From Paenibacillus sp. FJAT-26967 (GTDB taxonomy: Bacteria > Bacillota > Bacilli > Paenibacillales > NBRC-103111), in NCBI RefSeq assembly GCF_001541095.1, contig NZ_LMXH01000008.1:1-64000 (forward strand): a stretch of DNA of 64,000 nt, read 5' to 3'. Position numbers and translations under genes: made by a program. Positions 56,670 through 64,000 of this stretch are shown here, one piece after another; the first letter of the stretch is position 1, and the number at the start of each line of letters is the position of its first letter. Below the pieces are notes generated by a model. It was given only the letters and a program-made list of their open reading frames with translations. It was not told where the DNA came from and did no database searches.

Positions 56670-57857
56670 TTGCAGGTAGATGCATTGGATCGTGTCATCA
56701 AGAATGCTATCGAAGTCATGGAAAGCAGCAAGTATCAGGTCTTCGAAATTTGTGAAAGTGCGAGGAGCGAACGCGAATCCCTTCTCAAAGAATTGCAGCA
56801 AATTATCGAGGAAGTTTCCCAGACAATTGAATCGGTAGATACCCTGGAACGCGATTACAAGCGTGCACGCGTACGTCTGACGGATGTGAGCCGCGACTTT
56901 GCCAAATACCGGGAAACCCATATTAAAGTTGCATATGAGGCGGCCATCTCGCTACAGCTTCAGCTTACCGTTTCAAGAGAAAAAGAGAATCATCTGAAAG
57001 CAAGACGCAATGATATTCAAAAGCGTATTAAGAATGTAGATAGACAGCTCGAGCGGGCGGAAATGATTGTCTCTCAAATGAATGTGGTGCTTGAGTACTT
57101 ATCGGGAGATTTGAATCAGGTAACCCGTATTCTGGAGTCGGCTAAAAATCGTCAGCTGCTCGGGCTTAAAATTATTTTAGGGCAGGAAGAAGAACGTAAA
57201 CGAATTGCCCGTGAAATTCACGATGGCATGGCCCAGACCATGGCAAACCTTGTACTTCGTACAGAGATTGCAGAAAGAATGGTAACAAAGCAAGAGTACC
57301 AGGCTGCCAAAGAAGAACTTATGGATCTTAAGTCCCAGTTACGCAGCGGGCTAGAAGAAGTACGTAAAACGATCTATAATCTTAGGCCAATGGCTCTAGA
57401 TGACCTTGGGTTAATTCCAACCTTGCGGAAATTTTTGCAGGATTTCGAGGATAAGACCCAAGTACATACAAAATTCGAGCTTTCTGGAAAAGAAACAAGA
57501 CTTCCATCCGGGATGGAAGTTGCTATATTCCGTTTGGTTCAAGAAGCATTTTCAAATATTCTCAAACATGCTCAGGCAACATTTGTCACACTCGAATTAT
57601 CTCTTCGTGAAGATCTGGTCAACATATCGATTAACGATAACGGAATCGGATTTAATGTGGAATTGACCGAGCACAAGATCGCCAAAGGTAATAATTTCGG
57701 AATACTGGGGATGCGGGAACGGTTGAAGCTACTCGAAGGGGACATGGCCATCTACTCAGAAAAGGACGTGGGAACGAAAATTACGATGTTGATTCCCATT
57801 CGCGCAGAGAACAAGGAGGAAATTGGTAATGGACAACCAGGGGAGTCCCAAGCGTAA
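56670..57857 (+). CDS. degS: sensor histidine kinase DegS
   Basis: A 395-aa cytoplasmic kinase without membrane segments. The N-terminal DegS sensor region is coiled coil (about 1-165). The HisKA_3 phosphoacceptor is His184 in REIHDGMAQTMANL. The ATPase domain has LVQEAFSNILKHA (N box) and NDNGIGF and FGILGMRERL (G boxes). It phosphorylates DegU, controlling exoenzymes, motility, competence and biofilm. TTG start at 56670 with AAAGGAG upstream. It overlaps degU by 29 bp. Confidence 0.95.
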   Translation: MQVDALDRVIKNAIEVMESSKYQVFEICESARSERESLLKELQQIIEEVSQTIESVDTLERDYKRARVRLTDVSRDFAKYRETHIKVAYEAAISLQLQLTVSREKENHLKARRNDIQKRIKNVDRQLERAEMIVSQMNVVLEYLSGDLNQVTRILESAKNRQLLGLKIILGQEEERKRIAREIHDGMAQTMANLVLRTEIAERMVTKQEYQAAKEELMDLKSQLRSGLEEVRKTIYNLRPMALDDLGLIPTLRKFLQDFEDKTQVHTKFELSGKETRLPSGMEVAIFRLVQEAFSNILKHAQATFVTLELSLREDLVNISINDNGIGFNVELTEHKIAKGNNFGILGMRERLKLLEGDMAIYSEKDVGTKITMLIPIRAENKEEIGNGQPGESQA

Positions 57858-58554
57858 TGTAAAACTCATTCTTGCGGACGATCATCAGCTGTTTCGGGAA
57901 GGCCTCAAACGAATTATCAACATGGAAGATGATATGGAAGTTATCGGAGAATGCGGAGACGGCATTCAGGTAATCGAGCTTTGCAATGACCTGCAGCCAG
58001 ATGTGGTTTTGATGGACATTAACATGCCGCTGGAGAATGGTGTAGTCGCTACAGAGCGTTTGAAACTTATTTTTCCGGATATCAAAGTCATTATTCTATC
58101 TATCCATGATGATGAAAGTTACGTATTCGAGACACTTCGTAAAGGGGCATCCGGATACCTGCTTAAAGATATGGAAGCAGAGGCACTGATTAATGCGATC
58201 CGTTCCGTAGTTGCGGGACATGCTTACATCCACCCGAAAGTTACAGGCAAACTGATCAATCAGCTGCGTCGTATGACTTACCTGGACGATAACGGAGTTA
58301 TGGGTTCAGGCAATGGTGTGCAAGAATCAGGCTTGAAGTATATTCACGTGCCAACAAGCCCGCTTACTAAGCGTGAGGCGGAAGTACTGCGTCTAATGGC
58401 TGAGGGCAAAAGCAACAAACTGATCGGAGAGTTCCTCTACATCAGTGAGAAAACCGTTAAGAACCACGTGAGCAGCATTCTTCAGAAAATGGAAGTCGAC
58501 GACCGTACGCAGGCCGTTATTATAGCCATCAAGAACGGCTGGGTTACCTTATAG
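57829..58554 (+). CDS. degU: response regulator DegU
   Basis: A 241-aa NarL/LuxR-type regulator. Receiver domain is about 11-130 with phosphoacceptor Asp63 (LMDINMP). The C-terminal helix-turn-helix (about 172-235) shows LTKREAEVLRLMAEGKSNKLIGEFLYISEKTVKNHVSSILQKMEV, quoted in parts: LTKREAEVL, ISEKTVKNH. AAGGAGGA selects the ATG at 57829 inside degS. It may act on comFA and the flagellar genes downstream, as DegU does in Bacillus. Confidence 0.95.
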   Translation: MDNQGSPKRNVKLILADDHQLFREGLKRIINMEDDMEVIGECGDGIQVIELCNDLQPDVVLMDINMPLENGVVATERLKLIFPDIKVIILSIHDDESYVFETLRKGASGYLLKDMEAEALINAIRSVVAGHAYIHPKVTGKLINQLRRMTYLDDNGVMGSGNGVQESGLKYIHVPTSPLTKREAEVLRLMAEGKSNKLIGEFLYISEKTVKNHVSSILQKMEVDDRTQAVIIAIKNGWVTL

Positions 58555-58561
58555 GAACCAA

Positions 58562-58597
58562 CCCTCCCGCCAAGGCATATAGTATGCTAAGGGAGGG
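58562..58597 (+). promoter_or_regulatory. hairpin enclosing a ribosome binding site
   Basis: CCCTCCC (58562-58568) pairs with GGGAGGG (58591-58597), and inside GCATA (58575-58579) pairs with TATGC (58583-58587). The right arm GGGAGGG is itself the ribosome binding site of the gene at 58605, so the folded RNA would hide it. No T-tract follows. Confidence 0.6.
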
Positions 58598-58604
58598 AGC
58601 CGTC

Positions 58605-58997
58605 ATGTGGATTGGATTATTGTGTGTGGTAGGGAGCTACATCCTGAGTGTATGTATGCTCCACGTGTTTAATCGTTCCAGGAAGGCCGATCGCACGTAT
58701 CGCCTGCTGCTTGTTACCAAAGATAATCAGCTGCATATTGAATGGTACATCCGCTCTTTATTTTTTATAACCCGTCTCAGCGGAAAATCCATATCTGTCA
58801 CCTTAATTGACGAAGGATCAACGGATGATACGCTTGGAATCGCCGAGCGGTTATCGAAGTTGTATGAACTGGAGATTATGGCAAACAGACCGGATCATTC
58901 CTGGCAACAATGGGCGGAATCGTCTCAGCGCGATGAAATCGTTATTATGCATGTAAGCAATCAAAAACAGTTGGTCAAACTACCTTTGTTTGAATAA
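58605..58997 (+). CDS. short membrane-anchored protein resembling the start of a family 2 glycosyltransferase
   Basis: A 130-aa protein: one N-terminal membrane helix (about 2-20), then a domain with RLLLVTKDNQLHIEWYIRSL and VTLIDEGSTDDTLGIAERL. The latter resembles the first half of a GT-A fold (nucleotide-binding DxGS/T-D motif), but the protein ends before any catalytic second half. I see no frameshifted continuation downstream, so this seems to be a short family rather than a fresh pseudogene. Position between degU and comFA is that of yviA/degV in Bacillus, to which it is not related. Function unknown. Confidence 0.65.
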   Translation: MWIGLLCVVGSYILSVCMLHVFNRSRKADRTYRLLLVTKDNQLHIEWYIRSLFFITRLSGKSISVTLIDEGSTDDTLGIAERLSKLYELEIMANRPDHSWQQWAESSQRDEIVIMHVSNQKQLVKLPLFE

Positions 58998-59037
58998 GCG
59001 ATTGCAGATCAATTCCGGGTAAACGGGACTAATTTTG

Positions 59038-59051
59038 CGTAATCGTTTACA
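59038..59051 (-). promoter_or_regulatory. candidate cre site upstream of comFA
   Basis: On the minus strand TGTAAACGATTACG matches the CcpA consensus TGNAARCGNWWWCA at all but the last base. It lies 29 nt before comFA. Single-site match, so uncertain. Confidence 0.35.
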
Positions 59052-59079
59052 TGAAAACAATCCATAAAGCGGGTGAGCT

Positions 59080-61368
59080 ATGAAGGTTCATGTCTACGCC
59101 GCTGTCAACGATACAAATTGGCAATGGCATATCTCTTTATCGATTTCTGTTGATTGCGAGTATTGGTTCGAAAGGTTCGGGCCTACAGTACGGATTGTGC
59201 TGCTGGAGCCCCCTGTCTCTATGGGACAAGCTCTTAGTATAATTGAGTATTTTGTTTCGAAAGATACAAATCCGCTTGCAATATCAAGCTTAACTGCCGC
59301 ATATACCATAAATTCAAATGAATATAATAAAATTCCCCCAGATACCCCTTATTATAGAGAAACCTGTCAATTGGCAGATAACACGTTAGAAGCGGCTGCA
59401 TTATTCCCGGCTCTCTGCCCGAAAGAACGATACCCCTCTTTGGATGAAAAGCACTCTCTTGTATCAACTAGTATGTTCCCCGGTTCTAAAGGCCCAGCAC
59501 GACAACAACCTTCACCCGATCCATCTCAGAATAATCTCCGATCCTGTTCAGCCCATGTAACTCCACCCCAGTCGAATTCAATGCCGCTTATTTCAAACGT
59601 TCCCCCTGATCCTTCTAAACAATTCCATCTAGGTATAAAGACTCACCCCGCAGCAGAGCTTAGAAATTCTATTCATCTACATAAACCTATCCCAAAAGAA
59701 ATTTATAAATTTCTCCCAAAAAATTTTTTCGAGATATTTTCGGATTTACACTTTCACATAATTACTTTTGATAGTTGGATATCCAGCAACAAGCTGAAGA
59801 AGTTAATTGATGTTGACCTTTATATAAATATCGTGCGGGCCCTTGAGGGCAGGAATTTGCAGAAAGATGAGGTGCTGAGATTACTGGATTCTATAGGTCT
59901 GCAGCATTTAATCACAGAAAAAGGGGAATGGAAAGATTATCTGCAGTTAGCTTATCTAAACGAGGATATAAAGGTGACGAATGGCTTGGAGTGGCATCGA
60001 CGGGGCACCTTTCCTGCGTGGTGGCGTAAAGTGCTGCATTATTCATGCAAGCGCTGCGGAAGTTCAAGATTCCACACAACTCTTTGCTATCACTGCGGAA
60101 CGGACTGCCCTTATTGTGAAGAGTGTCTCACTATGGGGCGCATGAGATTTTGTACTTTATTAGTCCAGGGGAGCCGGAATCCAACTGCAGCAGTCCTGGC
60201 TAATGATTTCGATCGAAGAGATCTGCTTGAGGGTGAAAGCACTAAAGAAGAATTTGAACGCTTTCTAAAGCCGTGGGGTCTAAGTTCGGCACAGATGGCT
60301 GCTTCGCTTGAAGCGCTGTCTTTTCTCTGCACCACAGCTCCCGGCGCGGCGGCGATTCAACAGCCGCGCCAAGAGCCGGCGCCCAGTTTTCTAATCTGGG
60401 CCGTAACAGGAGCGGGAAAAACCGAAATGATTTTCCCGCTCCTCCAGTACGAGCTTGCGCACAGACGCAAGCTTGCCATCGCCACGCCGCGCAGGGACGT
60501 CGTGCTCGAATTGCAGCCGCGTCTTATGCGCGCATTCGAAGGCTGCAGGATCGTCACGCTCTACGGCGGCGGCAGCCAGACCTGGGAAAGCGGCGATATT
60601 ACGATAGCTACCACGCATCAGCTTATGCGCTTCGCGCATGCGTTTGATTGCGTAATTATCGATGAGATCGACGCTTTCCCGTACCTGAACAGCGCGGCGC
60701 TAGAATTCGCCGCGCGCAAGGCTCTGGCGCCGGGAGGACGCTATGTCCTCCTCTCGGCGACGCCTCCACGGGCACTGCAGCGCGAGGCAGCGGCGGGCCG
60801 CCTGCCTCATGTCACCGTGCCCGTGCGCTATCACCGACAGCCGCTGCCCGTTCCGCAGCGCCTGTCGGTACCTCCGCTGCGGAAGATCCTCCGCAGCGGG
60901 GTCCTGCCTCAGGCGCTGCACACACGCCTGAGGGGTTCGCTCGAACGCGGCGCGCAGCTGTTCGTGTTCGTGCCGCAGATCAAGCTGGTGGACCCGCTGG
61001 TGCAGCTGCTTGAGACTTTTTGGCCGGACAAGCGGATTGCCGGCACTTCGTCTAAGGACAGCGAACGATCGGGTAAAGTAACCGACTTTCGGGGGAAGAA
61101 TACCGATATTCTTGTGACTACGACGATATTGGAGAGGGGAGTGACTGTTCCCAAGACCGATGTTTTTATTCTCGACGCAGACTCCTCGCTGTTCAACGAA
61201 GCGGCTCTTGTTCAGATGGCCGGCCGCGCGGGCCGTTCTAAAGACGATCCCAAAGGGCGCGTTTATTTGGCAGCACCCGAAAAAACATCGTCACAAGCAC
61301 GTGCTGTAAAGCAAATACAAAGAATGAACTCCATAGCCCGAAGAAGAGGTTATCTGCTTAAAGAGTAA
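59080..61368 (+). CDS. comFA: competence DNA translocase ComFA (DEAD-type helicase)
   Basis: A 762-aa ATPase. The N-terminal 300 residues are weakly conserved and AT-rich. A four-cysteine zinc cluster follows from residue 323 (CKRC, CYHCG, CPYCEEC). Walker A is VTGAGKTE (442-449), the DEAD-box equivalent is DEID (528-531), and helicase motifs VTTTILERGVTVP and QMAGRAGRS are present. ComFA drives uptake of single-stranded DNA at the membrane. DNA from about 60330 to 61020 is far GC-richer than the first third. GCGGGTGAG precedes the ATG. No comFB lies between it and comFC. Confidence 0.92.
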   Translation: MKVHVYAAVNDTNWQWHISLSISVDCEYWFERFGPTVRIVLLEPPVSMGQALSIIEYFVSKDTNPLAISSLTAAYTINSNEYNKIPPDTPYYRETCQLADNTLEAAALFPALCPKERYPSLDEKHSLVSTSMFPGSKGPARQQPSPDPSQNNLRSCSAHVTPPQSNSMPLISNVPPDPSKQFHLGIKTHPAAELRNSIHLHKPIPKEIYKFLPKNFFEIFSDLHFHIITFDSWISSNKLKKLIDVDLYINIVRALEGRNLQKDEVLRLLDSIGLQHLITEKGEWKDYLQLAYLNEDIKVTNGLEWHRRGTFPAWWRKVLHYSCKRCGSSRFHTTLCYHCGTDCPYCEECLTMGRMRFCTLLVQGSRNPTAAVLANDFDRRDLLEGESTKEEFERFLKPWGLSSAQMAASLEALSFLCTTAPGAAAIQQPRQEPAPSFLIWAVTGAGKTEMIFPLLQYELAHRRKLAIATPRRDVVLELQPRLMRAFEGCRIVTLYGGGSQTWESGDITIATTHQLMRFAHAFDCVIIDEIDAFPYLNSAALEFAARKALAPGGRYVLLSATPPRALQREAAAGRLPHVTVPVRYHRQPLPVPQRLSVPPLRKILRSGVLPQALHTRLRGSLERGAQLFVFVPQIKLVDPLVQLLETFWPDKRIAGTSSKDSERSGKVTDFRGKNTDILVTTTILERGVTVPKTDVFILDADSSLFNEAALVQMAGRAGRSKDDPKGRVYLAAPEKTSSQARAVKQIQRMNSIARRRGYLLKE

Positions 61369-61389
61369 AAAAACAATTGGAGGCTGAAG

Positions 61390-62193
61390 ATGATAGGCCT
61401 GTCTGAACCGGAAAAAAGCACGAGATGGTGGAGTAAAATAAAGCAGATGTTTCAACTTGTTGTTGGTGCCGGCAGTCACGGATCTGGCCGTTCGGCTTGT
61501 CTTAGCTGCGGAGGAAGCAGAAATGGGCAGGAGAACTCACTGGCTCTTTGCAGGGGTTGCTTTGATAGGATCCCATGGATTACTGAAATCTGCTGCCTCA
61601 TATGCGGCCGTCCCGAAGATTGCCCAGACTGTAGACGGCGTCCGGATACCTATTATTGCTATAGCAGAAGCGCTGTAAAATATGATGCCTTGATGAAGGA
61701 GTGGCTGGCCGCTTACAAGTATAGGGGGAACGAGCGGATGGTTTCCGTCTTGACCGGCATGCTTGTACACGCTTATCATCAGCTGCATAAAGAAATCTTG
61801 GCCCAGGGTGGAAGTTTTGACTGTGTGAGCTATGTTCCGATGAACCCAAGCCGGTTAGAAGAAAGAGGATTCAACCAGGCGGAAGCAATGGCATCTGATC
61901 TGGGAGTTCTGCTCCGGCTTCCCGTTGTCCCTCTTTTGGAAAGGACTCGTCATACGGCCAAGCAGAGCTTCAAAAGCAGATCAGATCGACTTCGGGATCT
62001 GGAAGGAGCTTTTCAAGTAAGAAGGGAAGGCAGAGAATGGCTGCGGGGTTATTCTCAGACATTCGGCCGAACCACCTTACGTGTGCTCATTCTCGATGAT
62101 GTGTACACGACGGGGAGCACCCTTAATCAATGTGCGAAGACTCTGACAAGGGAATTTCCTTTAGAGGTATACGGGTTGATGTGGGCCCGATAA
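61390..62193 (+). CDS. comFC: ComF family protein (ComFC)
   Basis: A 267-aa phosphoribosyltransferase-fold protein with an N-terminal zinc finger: Cys37, Cys40, Cys54, Cys57, then CCLIC (68-72) and CPDC (78-81). The PRPP loop VLILDDVYTTGSTLN starts near residue 234. It works with ComFA in natural transformation. GGAGGCTGA lies 22 nt after the comFA stop, so the two form one operon. Confidence 0.92.
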   Translation: MIGLSEPEKSTRWWSKIKQMFQLVVGAGSHGSGRSACLSCGGSRNGQENSLALCRGCFDRIPWITEICCLICGRPEDCPDCRRRPDTYYCYSRSAVKYDALMKEWLAAYKYRGNERMVSVLTGMLVHAYHQLHKEILAQGGSFDCVSYVPMNPSRLEERGFNQAEAMASDLGVLLRLPVVPLLERTRHTAKQSFKSRSDRLRDLEGAFQVRREGREWLRGYSQTFGRTTLRVLILDDVYTTGSTLNQCAKTLTREFPLEVYGLMWAR

Positions 62194-62218
62194 TTTTTTG
62201 CTTAGAGACCAGCGGTAG

Positions 62219-62247
62219 TTGATTATCGGTTAGAATTTTGGTGTAAT
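62219..62247 (+). promoter_or_regulatory. candidate sigma-A promoter downstream of comFC
   Basis: TTGATT (62219-62224), 17-bp spacer, TGTAAT (62242-62247). It would serve the small open frame at 62314 and yvyF. Confidence 0.35.
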
Positions 62248-62313
62248 TTATTCTTCAGGCAGCTTTTTAGCATAAGGATTCTGGTTGGTTAATTAAATAA
62301 GGTGGAACTCCAT

Positions 62314-62451
62314 ATGTTTCTTTTATTTTATGGGTATACCCGTTGTACGCTTTGTCCTATAAAAGGCGAATTCTTCAAAATTTCCACATACTTCCGGGCA
62401 GCTCTTCTCAAGGTCAGATGGATACGTTACACTAGGTACATACCCTATTAA
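62314..62451 (+). CDS. possible 45-aa protein with a CxxC motif
   Basis: ATG at 62314 has AAGGTGG (62299-62305) at 8-nt spacing and opens a 45-codon frame. The start MFLLFYGYTRCTLCPIKGEF holds a CTLC pair; the rest is basic and aromatic. It ends 15 nt before yvyF. The good ribosome binding site is the main argument. The C-terminal part is not obviously a folded protein, and chance is a serious alternative. Confidence 0.3.
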   Translation: MFLLFYGYTRCTLCPIKGEFFKISTYFRAALLKVRWIRYTRYIPY

Positions 62452-62465
62452 CAAAGGTGATTACA

Positions 62466-62882
62466 ATGAGTATGAACGTACAGAACTGTCCGAGATGCGG
62501 CAAGTTATTTGTAAAGAGCTTCGCAGAGTCCTGCCCGGCGTGTGTAAAAGAAACAGAGGCGCAATACACGGCGTGTGTAGAATTTCTCCGCAACAATCGC
62601 AAATCCGACCTTCAGGAACTCCATGAGGGAACCGAAGTCCCAATGCGGCAGATTATCCGGTTTATCCGGGAAGGCAGAATTTCCATTGCGGATTCCCCTA
62701 ATGTCACATATCCATGTGAAGTTTGCGGTTCGCCGATTCGGGAACACACGATGTGTGACTCCTGCCGCCAGAGATTAGTTAAGGATGTTAACCAGGTTTT
62801 GGAAGAAGGCAAAAGCAGCGCAGCTGCTGAGAAGGAGTCTCTTCATTACCGGATTACAGACCGTTTGAAAGAGCGTCATTAA
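62466..62882 (+). CDS. yvyF: YvyF family flagellar-operon protein (TIGR03826)
   Basis: A 138-aa protein with two paired zinc-ribbon-like units: NCPRCGKLF with CPAC near the N-terminus, and CEVCGSPI with CDSCRQRL around residues 84-100. Between them is VPMRQIIRFIREGRI, a helix-turn-helix-like segment. It is a probable regulator of the late flagellar operon, always upstream of flgM in Bacillus relatives. AAAGGTGA (62453-62460) supports the ATG at 62466; 62472 is possible. Confidence 0.87.
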   Translation: MSMNVQNCPRCGKLFVKSFAESCPACVKETEAQYTACVEFLRNNRKSDLQELHEGTEVPMRQIIRFIREGRISIADSPNVTYPCEVCGSPIREHTMCDSCRQRLVKDVNQVLEEGKSSAAAEKESLHYRITDRLKERH

Positions 62883-62901
62883 CAGAAACCCGTTTTTTAA
62901 C

Positions 62902-62929
62902 TAAAAAGATTATACTCTCCTGCCGATAA
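62902..62929 (+). promoter_or_regulatory. sigma-D promoter of flgM
   Basis: TAAA (62902-62905), 16-nt spacer, GCCGATAA (62922-62929), one base from the consensus GCCGATAT. flgM in Bacillus also has a sigma-D promoter in this place. The -10 overlaps the left arm of the terminator described next. Confidence 0.85.
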
Positions 62930-62955
62930 TAGTAATAACGATTATCGGTTTTTTT
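62923..62955 (+). terminator. terminator after yvyF, overlapping the sigma-D -10
   Basis: CCGATAAT (62923-62930) pairs perfectly with ATTATCGG (62941-62948), 10-nt loop, followed by T7 (62949-62955). A palindrome AAACCGGCCGGTTT follows at 62960-62973 in the flgM leader. Confidence 0.8.
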
Positions 62956-63022
62956 GTAAAAACCGGCCGGTTTCCGGTCGTTGCTACATAGAATCCTCCA
63001 AATGATATGAAGAGGTGATGAG

Positions 63023-63286
63023 ATGAAAATCAACGAGAGCCACCGGATTGGGAACGTAAATCCGTATGCCAAACATAAAGATCAAATGCAGGTATCAGCA
63101 GCAGATAAAAGAAACCGCCCGAAGGACGAGGTTCAAATTTCAACGGAAGCCAAGGAACTTCTCGGAGCCGCTGGAGATGACATCCGGACCCGTAAAGTAG
63201 AGGAACTGAAGCAGCAGGTGAAATCAGGTACGTATCATGTTGAAGCCGGCAAAATCGCAGAGAAGCTCCTCCCTTATCTTAAATAA
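63023..63286 (+). CDS. flgM: anti-sigma-D factor FlgM
   Basis: An 87-aa protein, disordered and charged at the N-terminus. The C-terminal sigma-binding region has VQISTEAKELL, RTRKVEELKQQVKSGTYHVEAGKIAEKLL. It binds SigD until the hook is complete and FlgM is removed. Its own promoter is sigma-D dependent, so the loop is autoregulatory. GAGGTGATGAG precedes the ATG. Confidence 0.93.
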   Translation: MKINESHRIGNVNPYAKHKDQMQVSAADKRNRPKDEVQISTEAKELLGAAGDDIRTRKVEELKQQVKSGTYHVEAGKIAEKLLPYLK

Positions 63287-63310
63287 GACTGACAGAAATA
63301 GGTGACTACC

Positions 63311-63811
63311 ATGCCTGTAACGGAAATTGCGTCTGTACTGGACCGGATGATCGAATGCCACCAGCAGCTTCAAGTAATCGGTGTTCGCAAGAGAGAAGCG
63401 ATTCTGCAGAATTCTATTCAAGAGCTCTCGGCTCTTGTTCACAAGGAATCGAAGTGTGTTCGTGAAATACAGGAACTCGACCAGCAGCGGATTCTCAAGA
63501 TTAACGAATACCTCGTTTCAAGATGTTATAAAATGAATCCCAATATTACCGTGAGTGAGCTCGTTAAGCTTGTTTTTAAGGCAGAGGAGAAGCAGCTTCT
63601 AATGGATCGTCAAGAGAAGCTGCTTCGTGAGCTGCTGCAGCTCAAAGAGCTTAACGAGACGAACCGTCAACTGGTTGAACAGTCTCTTGGATATATAGAT
63701 CTTTCCCTTGATCTATTGACGGCTACGCCTGAGCAAGACGCGGTGTATGCACATCCGGCTCAGCAAGGACAATCCAAGCGGAAGAACGCTTATTTTGACA
63801 CAAGAGCTTAA
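63311..63811 (+). CDS. flgN: flagellar export chaperone FlgN
   Basis: A 166-aa, mostly helical FlgN-family protein (YvyG), with long heptad-like stretches (SALVHKESKCVREIQELDQQ and LLMDRQEKLLRELLQLKELN). It would chaperone the hook-filament junction proteins FlgK and FlgL before export. AGGTGA supports the ATG at 63311 rather than the GTG at 63302. Placed between flgM and flgK. Confidence 0.85.
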   Translation: MPVTEIASVLDRMIECHQQLQVIGVRKREAILQNSIQELSALVHKESKCVREIQELDQQRILKINEYLVSRCYKMNPNITVSELVKLVFKAEEKQLLMDRQEKLLRELLQLKELNETNRQLVEQSLGYIDLSLDLLTATPEQDAVYAHPAQQGQSKRKNAYFDTRA

Positions 63812-63864
63812 CTCTATAAACATACTTGCCGTTAGCAGCGGCGAACAGCAAAGGAAGTGAGTAC

Positions 63865-64000
63865 ATGCGTTCAACATTCCACGGTCTGGAGCTTGGCAAG
63901 CGCGGCGTTATTGCCCAGCAAGTTGCCCTCAATACTACCGGACATAACATATCGAATGTAAATACACCAGGTTATTCCCGTCAGGTAGCGCACATGGTTG
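63865..64000 (+). CDS. flgK: flagellar hook-associated protein FlgK (5' part, cut by window)
   Basis: The first 45 codons only. [18 protein letters not shown] and [20 protein letters not shown] are the N-terminal rod-type motif of FlgK (HAP1). AAGGAAGTGAG lies upstream. The gene continues beyond the right edge. Confidence 0.93.
   Translation, partial: MRSTFHGLELGKRGVIAQQVALNTTGHNISNVNTPGYSRQVAHMV

Noticed and set aside
58605-58997. Pseudogene of a larger glycosyltransferase
   Set aside because: The following 80 nt hold no continuation in any frame and the ribosome binding site and start are good, so I kept it as a short gene of unknown function.

Overview
The window is a stretch of chromosome from an endospore-forming, flagellated, S-layer-bearing Firmicute. 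It is most like Paenibacillus or a close relative. The evidence is gene order (ywlE-rpiB-ywlG-glyA-upp-mnaA-atp; murA-spoIID-spoIIQ-spoIIID-mbl-flhO-flhP; degS-degU-comFA-comFC-yvyF-flgM-flgN-flgK), the SLH and CsaB genes, strong purine-rich ribosome binding sites and frequent TTG starts. Every gene I can support lies on the + strand, as does the rRNA operon at the left edge. I see no phage, IS element, CRISPR array or tRNA.

Layout. 1-410: end of an rRNA operon (23S 3' tail, 5S, terminator). 0.5-6.8 kb: mntP, the arginine phosphatase ywlE, a ZTP-type riboswitch with terminator leading into rpiB-ywlG-glyA, then upp and mnaA. 6.9-14.3 kb: complete F1Fo ATP synthase operon (atpZ-I-B-E-F-H-A-G-D-C). 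14.3-24.6 kb: an 11-gene complex I operon (nuoABCDHIJKLMN) without nuoEFG. 24.9-35.7 kb: an SLH-anchored subtilase, then envelope and sporulation genes (ywzB, murA, spoIID, spoIIQ, spoIIID, mbl), two flagellar rod/hook paralogues, an EpuA-like gene and pgsA. 35.9-38.1 kb: fabZ and pgcA.

38.1-56.6 kb is the most specialised part and reads as a cell-surface locus. It holds a large DUF5693-type membrane protein, csaB (pyruvylation of secondary cell wall polymer, SCWP), tagA- and tagO-type glycosyltransferases, a 1289-aa SLH protein, a very abundant-looking S-layer protein with two in-frame translation starts, a small secreted protein, a spore SASP gene, metK, and a secreted phosphodiester glycosidase. 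mnaA (5.6 kb) would supply ManNAc precursor, tagO/tagA would start the polymer and csaB would add the pyruvyl ketal that SLH domains bind. The SLH protease, SLH protein and S-layer protein are the expected clients. The S-layer and glycosidase genes share an ECF-sigma-like promoter motif.

56.6-64 kb: degS-degU, a short orphan gene, the competence genes comFA and comFC (no comFB between them), and the start of the late flagellar operon (yvyF, flgM, flgN, flgK cut by the window edge) behind a near-consensus sigma-D promoter that sits inside a terminator hairpin.

Most of the window is conserved core genome. The items most worth a second look are the SCWP/S-layer locus with its DUF5693 protein, the ZTP riboswitch assignment, two promoter-in-terminator overlaps, the tandem S-layer start sites, the zinc-site-intact SpoIIQ and a possible minus-strand small RNA upstream of fabZ. 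All identifications are by reading; no database search was run.
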